Part shown: one piece after another, positions 24,972-35,395 of the stretch
How positions within the stretch are numbered: the first letter of the stretch is position 1
Layout: the number at the start of each line of letters is the position of its first letter
DNA from: Diadema setosum
Lineage: Eukaryota > Echinodermata > Echinoidea > Diadematoida > Diadematidae
Assembly: GCF_964275005.1 (NCBI RefSeq)
Contig: NC_092705.1
Span: 13,362,385 to 13,426,384, forward strand
Length of the DNA: 64,000 nt
Direction: 5' to 3'
Translations under genes and position numbers: made by a program
The notes under the pieces: generated by a model
Database searches by the model: none
What the model was told of the DNA's origin: nothing
Seen by the model: only the letters and a program-made list of their open reading frames with translations

Positions 24972-27900
24972 TGATTGCTGCACACACACACACTTAATAC
25001 CAAATCCAACAAATATTACAAATCAACTAAGCCTTGGGACTTTCAAAGGGTCCCACCCCCAATTTTCTCCCCTGCCCCCAACCTGATTCAAAATCAGCCC
25101 AAGTGTTATATCAGGCCACCTCCCTGGTTGTATTATCTTCAAGATCAATTCTGTGAAAAGCAGTTAACATCTATCTGATGGAATCTAAGAGCAGTTTGGT
25201 ATTGCAGGGCTAAATAGATATCAGTGATATCATTCAGTTATTACTGCAGTGTTGCCATCATATCAATTTCATGCAGATGTTGTTGTTTTTTTCAATTTCA
25301 AAATGACATATTTACAAATGCTTTTTGTAACAAATATGCTTGTCCCACATCTTTTCTGTGAATGCTGATTTAATTACAGTTATTGAAACTGTAGGAATTG
25401 CCATTTTTGTATTGTAGATGAAGATTACTCTTTAAAGTGAAAATTCCTGTGCTCTTCTTCAATTCTTTGCAAAATTTCAGAGTTTATTTCTGCCAGATCA
25501 TTTAAGTAATCTATAGTTTTGATACTATTGTTAGTACCTACATTTCCATCTGTTCACAAACTTTGTTTTACTCCAGAATAATGGCAGAAGTTTTATTGTC
25601 TCATGATGGTGATGTGCATCCAAAGTAAGGAAAGCAATATTTTTTACACCAACATATTTAGCTTTGTGTACCAACTATTTGCAAATGCATCAGTTGCTCA
25701 TATTAGTCATACATGAATATTCATGAGCAATAACAATGGAAACCACTTGCCAATCTTGCATTCATAGTTGAGTCAGAAGTACAGAATTGAATTCTGACAT
25801 AACATGGGGGTCATCTTCACTGTATAAAATGTTATACACATATGTACATTTATGAGAAGTTTTACAAGTGTTTTGTAAAGTTTGCATGTTGCAACTTTGC
25901 GATGACGTGTCCTGAAAGTGATATTCGCTCTGTGTGTGTTGCAAAATATTTGTTTTCTTATTTTAGTCAAATTAATGAATGGTGATATCAAAATCAATGT
26001 GGTTTGTAGCCTTGAGTGGATGTAAGTCTGTGAAGGATCTTTGGATGTTGTGGCTGAGTTGAGCTAAATCAATTTGTGTTGTTTATTGTCAGTAGAGCAA
26101 TAAATGCATTAACCCTGTTTTATTTGAAAATCTTCCATGTATGCATTTGAAAGTTGTTTCAGTCATCATGAAAACATTTTTGTGTGATTTTGGGGGCAAA
26201 GGTAAGAAGTCACACTTATGTTTTTACGTGTACATTATAATACAGGTGATAAAGGTATTTACCTACAGAGATTAATCAAGAGTATCTATATTTTGATCAT
26301 TTAAACCACTTGTACAGTTTGCTGTATTCACTTGTGCTATACAGAAATGAAGTGAAAATAACATCAGGTGTGTTTTCATGAAATATGTATTATAGAGGGA
26401 GGAGGTTGAATTTCTGTATTCAAATGCTTGTAGTACTTCTATTAAATGCTTTATTTTGTTTGTTATGAATATGTAATTGTGACCCTTATGCTGTATTTTT
26501 TTTTTCATTCACTCTACTAGTATTCCTCATTTGTCTACATTGGTTTCAACTCTTCCTATAGTATTACTTCCAAGGGTAGACAGTTTGTATATGCATGAAG
26601 ACTGCATTGGCAAGGTAACATTATTTTTTTCTTTGTGTGCATTGAAAATGCAATGTTGTTCCTCAAAATTTTAGGTCTTGATATTCACATTATGTCAGGC
26701 ATATGTCAGGTACGTACATGTAATTTGGTGTGTACATTTAGATATATCTTTATGTATATATTGGGTCATGATGTTACACACAAAATAAGAAATTATTTAT
26801 CTCATGAAATCAATTTTCCCTACAAGTGGCCTATTAAACATCTCTATCCTTTTGTAGCTTAGTGTTACACAAACGTAAATGTATCTTTTGAAAACAAACA
26901 AACAAACAAAGTTTGAGTAAATTTGGACAAAAATGAAGAAGCTAGGAATGCTTTGATGTTAATGATGACTAACAAATCTTAATAATTATCATAATGTTAT
27001 TTCACCAAAATTTCCACTGCCATACACACTATATATCTTTTTGTTATTAATTCTCCAGTAATACTGAGATGTACAGTATATACATCAGTCATTAAAAGTT
27101 AGGTCAGAAAAGTGGAATGCAAAATGGAGCTAGATGAAACTTTATTTGGTACTTATGAGCAAATACACTGTAGCTTTGTTTTCATTGGATGAGCTGACTT
27201 AGAATCGTAAAATAAAATTCTGCAACCAGATTCTTGTCATTTCTAATCTGCCGTATTATTTATTTTTTAGAGATTTTGGATTATGTTTTCAAAATGTCTA
27301 ATTTCTTGTGGTGTATACTGTATATGTGTGCTTCATCCAGCTCTGTTATAACTTTATATTTTGATATTAATCTATTATATATGCTTATTTCCACTGTGAT
27401 ATAGCAGCTATGTGTATCTTACTGTGTAATCTATTTTTTTTTTGTATATCAATAAACGATAATAATGCAAGTTTTATATAAAGCAGACAAGATTAATTGT
27501 GTTTTTGTTTTTGTTTTTTGCTTTTGTGCATTCTGAGTGCATGAAAGTTAAGAGTCTAGTGTGAGTAGATGATCAAAGGGAACAGTTAGAGCGTTGAATT
27601 TGAAAACTTGATGAATGTTTCTCATCATCTTTTGATAGTACCAAGGCATTCTATGTAGCCCTTGCTTATACCTAATCTTTCTATAACTAGAACCTGGTTT
27701 GTATTTTGTTAGTTGTTGCTATGTCAGGCAAGCACCAGACAGTTCAGGTAGGTTTGGAAGTTGTCATGAAAGGAAATTTGTTTATTTTCATCCCAGATTC
27801 ATGTATTGAAATTGAATTAAAAGCACTGTTAAACAATGTTTCCAGTCTCGGCTACTCGTTGCTAAATACCAGTAGAGCCTCTAATAACAAGAAAAAAGGA

Positions 27901-28549
27901 AGCTGCAATAATCAGGGTGGAAATTAAATGGTAAAATGTTACCCCATTTGATATATCCTGGAGACAGTAGTGTTAAAACAAACCATTTGGTGTACAATGT
28001 ATAAGTCTGGTAATATTTATTTAATTCATATGTTCCTTGATAGTGACAGGAAAATTCTCATTTTGTGTGCTGGAATGTTTTTAATAACATTGAATATCAC
28101 AAACAGTTCATTCACCAAAATTTGACTTTTTCTTTTTTTTTTTTTTTTTTTTTTTAGAATTGACCCACCACAATATTAATCAAAAGTGTTTTTGATAAGA
28201 AACATCAATCTATATAAGCAACTCTGCTATACATTCAAAATTCAGAGATGATTCAAACCCATAATTGGTGCTTACTTACTCCAGCGTCATATTTTTTTTT
28301 TCAATGTTATTTGTACATTATCTGAATAAAGTTCAGCATTTCAATAAATCAACATGAATGAAATTGTTGATTTTGAATACACAAGGAACTCTACTGCACT
28401 GACAGACGCAGAGACCATGACAATTATCATATACCAGAGAGAGAAGGGAGATGAAGGGTATTGAAGGCAGGGAGAGGGAAAGAGAAAATGAAATAGAAGT
28501 AAAAACAAACAAACAAACAAAACAAAAAAGGCAAAACGGACTGATATTC

Positions 28550-28805
28550 AGGGAATCAAAAGGTTATTTGATGAAAATTGGTTTTGAAATGACCGAGATA
28601 TCTTAAAACAAGGAAAAACAAGGAGATCCTATAATAAAAGGCGTGGCCTGTCAATTTCATTAGGATTGCGTTTTTGGATGTCTCAGCCATTTCAAGGCCA
28701 ATTTTCATCAAATAAAATGTTGAATCCTTCTTTAAATTACATACTCTTTCATATATCATAAGAGGTTTCTCATTATCTCACCAAAAATGTTATAAACCTG
28801 AATCC
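28550..28805 (-). mobile_element. MITE family B, truncated copy
   Basis: It contains an inverted pair: gatgaaaattggttttgaaa near the left and, on the - strand, a similar gatgaaaattggccttgaaa from the right. The outer right end read inward (caggtttataacatttttgg) matches the left end of the fuller copy at 36530. Relative to that copy this one is reversed and its other end is missing. Confidence 0.65.
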
Positions 28806-28944
28806 TCAGCTCAATCAGTAGTGTACAATTAAACAGATTTTTCTTTTTATAATTGAATTGAATCAATTTGTTTTCTGTGGCTGCTTGGAAGCATGGAGTG
28901 TTTGGAGCTAGCAACCACGTGACCGACAACTTCAATTCTCCTCT

Positions 28945-29075
28945 AAAGGATGATCAAAAAGATAAAGTGTCCTGCCTACATGTAGTGCACGACCGCTGCA
29001 ACCAGCTATGGGGACTCGAACCACGGACCTTGTGATTGACAGTATACGTGGTTTATATCCATTGTGCCTCATCAG
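28945..29075 (-). mobile_element. tRNA-derived SINE fragment
   Basis: Read on the - strand it starts with a tRNA-like head, a recognisable Pol III B box GGTTCGAGTCC (29014-29025 region) about 50 bp downstream of an A-box-like stretch (ggcacaatggat). It is followed by a body with a gcaggacactttatc motif like the one in the SINEs at 32.9 and 33.5 kb. The cloverleaf does not look intact, so this is a SINE head and not a tRNA gene. Confidence 0.55.
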
Positions 29076-29227
29076 CTCCTCATAAATGAGTGCAAGCCTG
29101 ATGTGGACAACTTTCCTACCCCAACACACTTTAATCTTCATGATACACACGTATCTATTTCCTCTCCACACTTACCAGGGAGGTGGGACCTCCCTGACAC
29201 TTACCCTTCATTATACACTATAGTAAT

Positions 29228-30332
29228 GGGTGATGTTCGTTATTCCGAAGGTTCGTTGATCCGAAAATGAAATAATGTTCCTTATTCCAAAGGTTCGTTA
29301 TTCCGAAACACACAAAGTTTTTATACCCAGATGTTCGTCGATCCGAAAATTAAATAGGGTTCATTATTCTGGAGGTTTGTACTCCCAAAAATGGGGGGAA
29401 AATCGATGCGTACTGACAGGCCTTCAAATGGAATTACGAACCATGTTTCTATTTGGATTTAATGAACCTTCGGAATAGCGACGGGAATAACGATTCTTTC
29501 TTTCTTCTTTCTTCTTCTTCTTTTCATTTTTGGATCAACGAACCGTCGTCGGAATCATGATTTAAAGAACCTTCCATTTCGGATTAAAGAATCTTCGGAA
29601 ATACGAACTTTCGGAATAGATGACCTTCGGAATAATGAACTGTATGCATAACAGAGAAAAACTGTATTGTCGGATCGTCTTGTTACTCTCCTTACAAATT
29701 TTTACAGACGAGTCTCTTGAGTGTTATGTAGAGAGTCAATGTGTAAACATGGACCCTGAATTATTTCCTTACAATCTGTTACAAAATGTGGTTACTATAC
29801 ATTGTACCATATAACAGTCTTCATCCGTAAATCACTTGCGTTGATCACGACGTCTTTGAGATGCTGATGGTGGATGTTGTTTGCTTTGGACGCGATTCCT
29901 GAAAGGGTGATGTATCTTTTAAATGCTGGAAGGGGACAGCTTCGAATCATTTAGAGATCTCCCTCTTTTTTCTCTCCACCATTATCACTTCACTTTGGTC
30001 CATCATGATCATTGTTGAAGGTTATATTTATACATAATAATGCAGTGTCGGCTATAGTTCCGTAATTCGGAGGTTCGTAATGCCGAAAATGAAATAAAAT
30101 TTGTTATATGCTGAAGGGTCATTAATAATAAAAAAAAAAAGGATTCGTTAATCCGAAAACGAAATGAAGGTCGTGATTCCGAAGGTTCGTCATGAGTAGG
30201 CCACACCCTACGCATTTTCCCCCATTTTCTAATTAAGGAACCTTATTTCATTGTCGGACAATTGAACCTTCCGAAGAACGAACCTTATTTCATTGTCTGA
30301 TTAATGAACCTTCGGAGTAACGAACATCACCC
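29228..30332. mobile_element. Palindromic element built of TTCGTTATTCCGAA motifs (about 1.1 kb)
   Basis: The left end GGGTGATGTTCGTTATTCCG is mirrored at the right end (GGGTGATGTTCGTTACTCCG on the - strand). Both arms are made of degenerate copies of ggttcgttattccgaa and aaaatgaaataa spacers, in opposite orientation in the two arms. The middle (about 29800-29990) is unrelated sequence. It is a large inverted-repeat, non-coding element; related arms recur at 33966-34115. Confidence 0.75.
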
Positions 30333-30564
30333 GAAACTCTAAGGCGAAAGGTTCCATTTGTTAATGCGGACACAGAGTTTTCCGGCAAGATAATTGAAAT
30401 AAGTTATTTGTCGTTTCAAGTAATCTTAAGTGCGAATATTGTTTATAATGATGTAATTTACATCAATAATCCAGTCGGGCTAACAGACTACTCCATGCCT
30501 CCACTTGTGTATTACACACAGACGAGGTAGGATACACCGCCTTGAAAACAAAACTAAAACTACA

Positions 30565-30855
30565 ACTATAAACTAAACTAAACTAAACTAAACTAAACCA
30601 AACCAAACTAAACTAAACTAAACTAAACTAAACTAAACTAAACTAAACTAAACTAAACTAAACTAAACTAAACTAAACTAAACTAAACTAAACTAAACTA
30701 AACTAAACTAAACTAAACTAAACTAAACTAAACTAAACTAAACTAAACTAAAACTAAAACTAAACTAAACTAAACCAAACCAAACCAAACCAAACCAAAC
30801 CAAACCAAACCAAACTAAACTAAACTAAACTAAACTAAACTAAACTAAACTAAAC
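30565..30855. repeat. AAACT pentanucleotide microsatellite with an AAACC block
   Basis: Pure AAACT units run from about 30575 to 30765, then a block of AAACC units (about 30774-30812), then AAACT again to about 30854. One AAACC pair also occurs near the left edge. The internal variant block suggests that the array expanded after the point mutation. It is not the TTAGGG-type telomere unit. Confidence 0.95.
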
Positions 30856-31589
30856 AAGACAATCATGATGTAGGCCTACATTGAGTTCATCGAACAGCAT
30901 AATGAAGTTAATATAAGTTTCTTTAATCTTTTAATTTTGCATTGTTGATTTCTTATTACCGGCTCGGATGAGTGTTGATACTATTATTCGTTGCTTCACG
31001 TCATGTGGCCACCCGTCAGTAAACACCCGGAAATCACATCAAAGGTCTAAAATAGTACCGTTTGTAACTTGAGTCGTGTAATTTTACCGCTAATGCGGAA
31101 AAAGTCAGTCGATGGTATTCAATGATTATTATCTATGACGGCAAATTACACCATGACAATCTAGTATTCTCTTCCAGTGCATGTTTCTTTATTTGTATAG
31201 GGCTTCCCTTGTAAGACGGCAAGTTTACATGACTGACTGTCGGATGCACCATGTGTAAATGATTCAAATCCATAACAACATAATTTGTAATTCTGAACTA
31301 CACTTGTTTACCTATCTCAAATTAACCAAATAAATGTTCCTCGACGCATTGTAAGCTTTGGCGTTATGTTTTGAGACTTGTACTGCTGCAATCAAGTATT
31401 CTTGTAACTTTTTCAGTCCCTCACAGCAAGCTCGAATTTATGCTCAAGTCAAGCGAGCCCATGCAAGAGCTTATACACTAACTTCTGACCAATCAGAAAG
31501 TTTGTCATTTTGCAGCTCGTGACGTAGCAAGACCGAAGGCCTACTATACTGTAGCTATATAGACGTCGATGGCGGATACTGCACAACGG

Positions 31590-31733
31590 TCAAATATAGC
31601 CAGTGGTGTAAGGGGGGGGGGGGGATTGGGCGGTCCTCCTCCCCACCCCCAAGATTTTCGAAGACGGGGAAAAAAATAAAGTTGCGTGTATGCATGTGAA
31701 GCCTTTCAATGTTTTCCATAGTAAGATCATAAC
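31590..31733. repeat. Head fragment of the poly-G/GC-box repeat
   Basis: After agtggtgtaa comes a G run, then attgggcggtcctcc, then ccccaagattttcgaagacg and a gtgtatgcatgtgaag stretch ending aagatcat. The same order (G run, ggcggtcgccccc, aagatttggaccgg, gcgtgtatactgtatgcatg, aagatcat) is seen at 34238-34400. The large palindrome at 31734 begins directly after this head. Confidence 0.65.
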
Positions 31734-32053
31734 ATTTAAAGGGGCCCTGAAATCCAAATGCACGTTGATTTGTGTTGATTTATGATACCCTCAACATCAC
31801 TTTTGCGGTGAAACGAATATCTAGAAACATTCCATACATTTTTAACGATTTTTTCTTCTATTTTTCTTCAGATTACTTGGGAACGCCCACAAAAAATCCT
31901 TCCAAACCAATCAATATTGATATTCTTGAGATGACCTCATCTGTCAATTATTGCTAAGATACTGAAATGTTTAACAAAAGTCATTGGAATGCACCTTCCC
32001 CTCAACTCAGCATAACTTGCATGTTCCCGCGCCATGTCTTTTGTTAGTCACAT

Positions 32054-32647
32054 AGCCGGGTTCACACGTACATCAATTAGCGGGATACAAATCTCGAGAT
32101 TTGCATCGCGATCGTCATCCCGAGTTTTTTGCACGTGTGGACAGAAAAAACCTGAAAATTAGCGGGATAAGCATCGCGATGCTAATCCCAAGAAATCTTG
32201 CGCTGGTTCGCCAATTAGCGGGATAATTGGCCCCGCGCTGGTACGTGTGAACGGTCGGGATTAGAATCTCGAGTTTTTACATCCCATCATGCAATGCGCA
32301 CATCACAACAGCGAGGCCTCTGCGAGGAGGTCCTTCACCTCTTTGGAGAACAATAACAACAGCACACGAACCACACCACTGACGCGTAAAAGACAATGGA
32401 CAAAGGAAAGTGCGCACACTAACAGGTGGTGATAGAGAAGGGCACTGTGTGACCCAGTTTGCAGGCTTTGCTGTTATCTCTATCGGCAATTAGCGGGATA
32501 ATTCGGTACGTGTGGACGCTCGCCAAATTAGCGGGATACCGATCGCGATCGCTATCCCGCTAATTTGGTACGTGTGGACGCTCGCAAAAAAACTCGGGAT
32601 GAGCATCGCGATCGTCATCCCGCTAATTTGTACGTGTGAACCCGGCT
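32054..32647. mobile_element. Inner palindromic element with AGCCGGGTTCACACGTA ends
   Basis: The left end AGCCGGGTTCACACGTAC is exactly mirrored at the right end. The interior carries many copies of attagcgggat in both orientations, tcgcgatcg palindromes and three repeats of acgtgtggacgctcgc or close variants. The central part (about 32280-32480) is unrelated, less repetitive sequence with an open frame of 70 codons on the - strand that I do not recognise. A diverged relative lies at 19205-19636. The superfamily is unassigned. Confidence 0.75.
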
Positions 32648-32867
32648 AATTGACAGAAACATGCAAGTTATGCTGAGTCGAGAGGAAGGTGCATTCCAAT
32701 GCCTTTTGTTAAACATTTCAGTACTTTAGCAATGATTGACAGATGAGGTCATCTCAAGAATATTAATATTGATTGGTTTGGAAGGATTTTTTGTGGGCGT
32801 TCCCAAGTAATCTGAAGAAAAATAGAAGAAAAAATCGTTAAAAATATATGGAATGTTTCTGGATACT

Positions 32868-33092
32868 TGGGGGCGCTGTGGCATAGTGGATAAGACTCCC
32901 GACTCCCGATAGGAGGACCCGAGTTCGAATCACGCCCAGTGCTTACGTCCTTGGACAAGATGATTTTACCCACTGTGTCCCTCTCGACCCAGGTGTATAA
33001 ATGGGTACCTGGCAACGCTAGGGTAATAATAATAGCAGGGCCCTCTGGTAGAGCAGTGGCAACACTGAAGAGGCTACCCTGGGTAAATAAGA

Positions 33093-33127
<35 letters not shown>
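32868..33127 (+). mobile_element. tRNA-derived SINE with ATT tail, copy 1
   Basis: Starts gggggcgctg, followed by the Pol III A box TGGCATAGTGG and B box GAGTTCGAATC at the spacing found in tRNA. A conserved body follows (ccttggacaagatgatttta, then cccaggtgtataaatgggta, then cctggcaacgctagggtaat), and an ATT-repeat tail. A body of the type gaccttgggcaag...aggtgtataaatgggtacc is common in marine invertebrate SINEs. The insertion interrupts the right arm of the palindrome and so is younger than it. Confidence 0.9.
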
Positions 33128-33129
<2 letters not shown>

Positions 33130-33491
33130 GCAAAAGTGATGCTGAGGGTATCATAAATCAACACTAATCAACATGCATTTGGATTTCAGGGCCCCTTTAA
33201 ATTCGTGCTACAGAGAAAATCACCGGGGACCAGTGGCGTGTCTTCTGAGGCTCCTATTTCTTCTTTTAGTATTTTCCTTTTTCTTTTCAGTAGAAAAAAA
33301 AAAAACATGGTGAGGGGTGATCAAACTGAGACTGAAAATTTGGCAGACTCTGCATTTGCAGCCTACGCAAGCGTTCGAACCCACACAATACACACCACTA
33401 CAATATTAATATATTTTGGATGAAAATGTAATTTGTAAATGGTCGATAGCCTATCACGATTATGATATTTAAGAGCGCATGATTGGACCTT

Positions 33492-33713
33492 GTTAGTACA
33501 TAAAACTCCCGACTCCGTATCGGAGGACCCGAGTTAAATTCCCGCCCAGTGCTTACGCACATGGACCAAGATGTTTTACCCACCATGTCCCTCTCGACAC
33601 AGGTGTATAAATGGGTACCTGGCAACGCTAGGGTAATGATAATGTCAGGATCCTCTGGTAAAGCGGTGGCAACACTGAAGAGGCTACCCTGGGTAATTAT
33701 TATCATCATCATA

Positions 33714-33746
<33 letters not shown>

Positions 33747-33832
33747 GTTATCATTATCATTATTATCATTAGTAGTAGTAGTAGTAGTAATAGTTGTAGT
33801 AGTAAACAGTAGTAGTAGTATTTAACCCGAAG
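33492..33832 (+). mobile_element. tRNA-derived SINE, copy 2, with long ATT/AGT tail
   Basis: The head is decayed or truncated (it begins near taaaactcccgactcc) and the B box is mutated to gagttaaattc, but the body (cccaggtgtataaatgggta-like, cctggcaacgctagggtaat, ggcaacactgaagaggctac) is close to copy 1. The tail is an ATT microsatellite, then a tract of agt units to about 33832. The open frame covering this tail on the - strand is an artefact. Confidence 0.85.
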
Positions 33833-33834
33833 AT

Positions 33835-33955
33835 GCAAATATTCCGGCAAACGTTGCACCAGATCGTTGCATCTTAATTCAAAAAATACAAAAGCTCCCT
33901 TCTGTGGGTGGCAAGGGATACCCTCGTGCCCCACCCCTCCCCCCACAAAAAAAAA
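33835..33955 (+). repeat. Detached unit of the GC-box tandem repeat
   Basis: Contains gttgcaccagatcgttgcat, tacaaaagctccct, a GC-box-like stretch and the final cccacccctccccccac. These match in order the units of the array at 34238-36535 (ccagatcgttgaatttcaa, aaaagctcc, ccctcccc). Confidence 0.65.
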
Positions 33956-33965
33956 TGAAAAAAAA

Positions 33966-34115
33966 ATGAGGAGTTATTCCGAAGAATCGTCATTCCGAAG
34001 GTTCGTTTATCCGAAAATTAAGTATATAAGATTTGTCAATCCGAAAGTGAAAACAGGGTGCGTAGCTAATGAACCTGCGGAATTTTCGGTTTAACGAACC
34101 TTCGGAATACGGAAC
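33966..34115. mobile_element. Short TTCGTTATTCCGAA-type palindrome
   Basis: The left arm (gttattccgaagaatcgtca onward) and the right arm (ggtttaacgaaccttcggaa, reading the other way) are mirrored around a middle with cgaaagtgaaaa. It belongs to the same family as 29228-30332, much shorter. Confidence 0.65.
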
Positions 34116-34224
34116 CCTTAGTGCAACAACAATAAGATACAGGATTACATCTGACGAGGCTAAAGGTATCTGGTTGTGTGAAAATATTATCATGCTTATA
34201 CAATAACATATTGATATTTGCTCT

Positions 34225-35395
34225 AGGTGGACACTGGCGTAGCCGGGGGGGGGGGGGGGGGGGCGATGGGGGCGGTCGCCCCCCCCCCCCCCCCTAAGAT
34301 TTGGACCGGGGATTTGGGAGGCGGAAAAAAAATGCGTGTATACTGTATGCATGCACATGAAGCGGGTCTCCTTTGCAACCTTTCATCAAATAAGATCATT
34401 TTTTTTTTATATTTCACTCAAAGTGTGCACCAGATCGTTGAATTTCAAATCAAATTATGCAAAATCTCTCGTGCTTGGGAGGGGGTATTCCCCTCCCAAA
34501 CCCTCCCCCTTCTTTGACTCTTTCCCTAGCTTAGTACACTTTTTAGATTTACACAAAATTATGAATAATTCTGAGTGCACAAAAATTATCACTTATATTC
34601 CGAAAACTCACAGTTCCCTCATGTACAAGGGGAATTTCCCCTTTTAATCGACCCTTTCCTCCCTTAGTCTCTCCCCCCCCCCCATCAGCTTTTTTTTTTA
34701 TTTCCCAAATATTCCATCAAATATGCGTATACGAGATATCTCAATTTCAACCTTAAAAAGGCAAAAGCTCCATAGTAAGGGAAGGATGGAGATAACACTC
34801 GCCCTCGCCTTCTCCCTGCCCGCCCGCCCATCCCCCCCCCCCCTCCCCGCCATGCATAGAAGTAGACTGTGGCTACACTTTGAACATAAACAGTTTTCCA
34901 AATATGACACAAAATGTGCGCACCAAAACGTTAAACTGCAATCAGAAAATTATACAGAATCTCCTTCCACAGACTTGCTACTCTTCTCTTCTGATTGACA
35001 AATTTCCAGATATTCCAACAAAAGTGTGTGCCAGATTGTTGAATTTCAGTTCTAAAAGCTTAAAACTGAAAAAAAAAAGGCTCCCTTGAATATGGGAGAG
35101 GTATCTTGCCACCCATTCATTGCTTGTTACCCACTATAGACTTGGTACATTTTTGGGAATGACAACATTTTCGAATTTTCCACAAAAAGTGTGCCCCAGA
35201 TCGCTTTATTTCAATTCTAAAACGCAAAAGCTCCGCGAGCGGGAGGAGGAATCCCCTAAGCTCTACCTCACTAGACTTTGTACATACACACAGATGATGC
35301 AAATTCGGAATAAGAGCTAAATTCCGTGATTTTAACACTTCGATGAAAAAGTATTGCACCGAAAATTTGCAGCAGATCGCTGAATTTCAGGTCTG
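34225..35395 (+). repeat. Degenerate GC-box tandem repeat, diverged units
   Basis: It opens with ggcgtagccgg and a G run, cgatgggggcggtcg and a C run, able to form a strong hairpin. At least six diverged units follow, each containing in order a variant of ccaaatattccatca, aaagtgtgcaccagatcgtt, gaatttcaa and aaaagctcc, then a gggagg/cctccc hairpin and a C-rich spacer. Unit length is roughly 150-200 bp. No protein is credible in either strand. Confidence 0.75.

Larger units (their letters stand above)
19879..28540 (+). other. LHFPL 3' UTR and/or downstream flank
   Basis: There is no supported coding sequence in this interval. I cannot place the poly(A) site. The first canonical AATAAA I found after the stop is at 23566-23571. 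A well-formed one at about 27450, after a T-rich run and TTTGTATATC, looks like a real transcript end, which would make a very long 3' UTR. The stretch from about 23.7 to 27.5 kb is AT-rich, unique and largely repeat-free, as long UTRs often are. GC-richer, complex stretches at about 22880-23690 could be regulatory. The MITEs at 22310 and 24794 are listed separately. Confidence 0.35.
31734..33202. mobile_element. Large palindromic element with an inner palindrome and a SINE inserted in one arm
   Basis: The left end atttaaaggggccctgaaat is repeated in inverse at the right end. About 280 bp of left arm (31734-32015) pairs with the right arm (32655-33202) at high similarity, including blocks such as ggaatgcaccttcc, gacagatgaggtcatctcaa on the - strand and cacaaaaaatccttcc. 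The right arm is interrupted by the SINE at 32868-33127. Between the arms lies the inner element at 32054-32647. No transposase frame is present. Confidence 0.85.

Noticed and set aside
28990..29070. tRNA gene on the - strand (good B box)
   Set aside because: The acceptor and anticodon stems do not pair convincingly, and the sequence continues into a SINE-type body.
30565..30855. AAACT array considered as a telomere or CRISPR-like repeat
   Set aside because: Simple pentanucleotide microsatellite without spacers and without the TTAGGG unit.
32277..32489. 70-codon - strand frame in the core of the inner palindrome
   Set aside because: Not recognised; too short for a transposase and with no catalytic motif visible.
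33398..33946. 182-codon - strand frame with poly-Ile and poly-Leu
   Set aside because: It runs across the SINE and its ATT/AGT tail; the repetitive residues come from the microsatellite.
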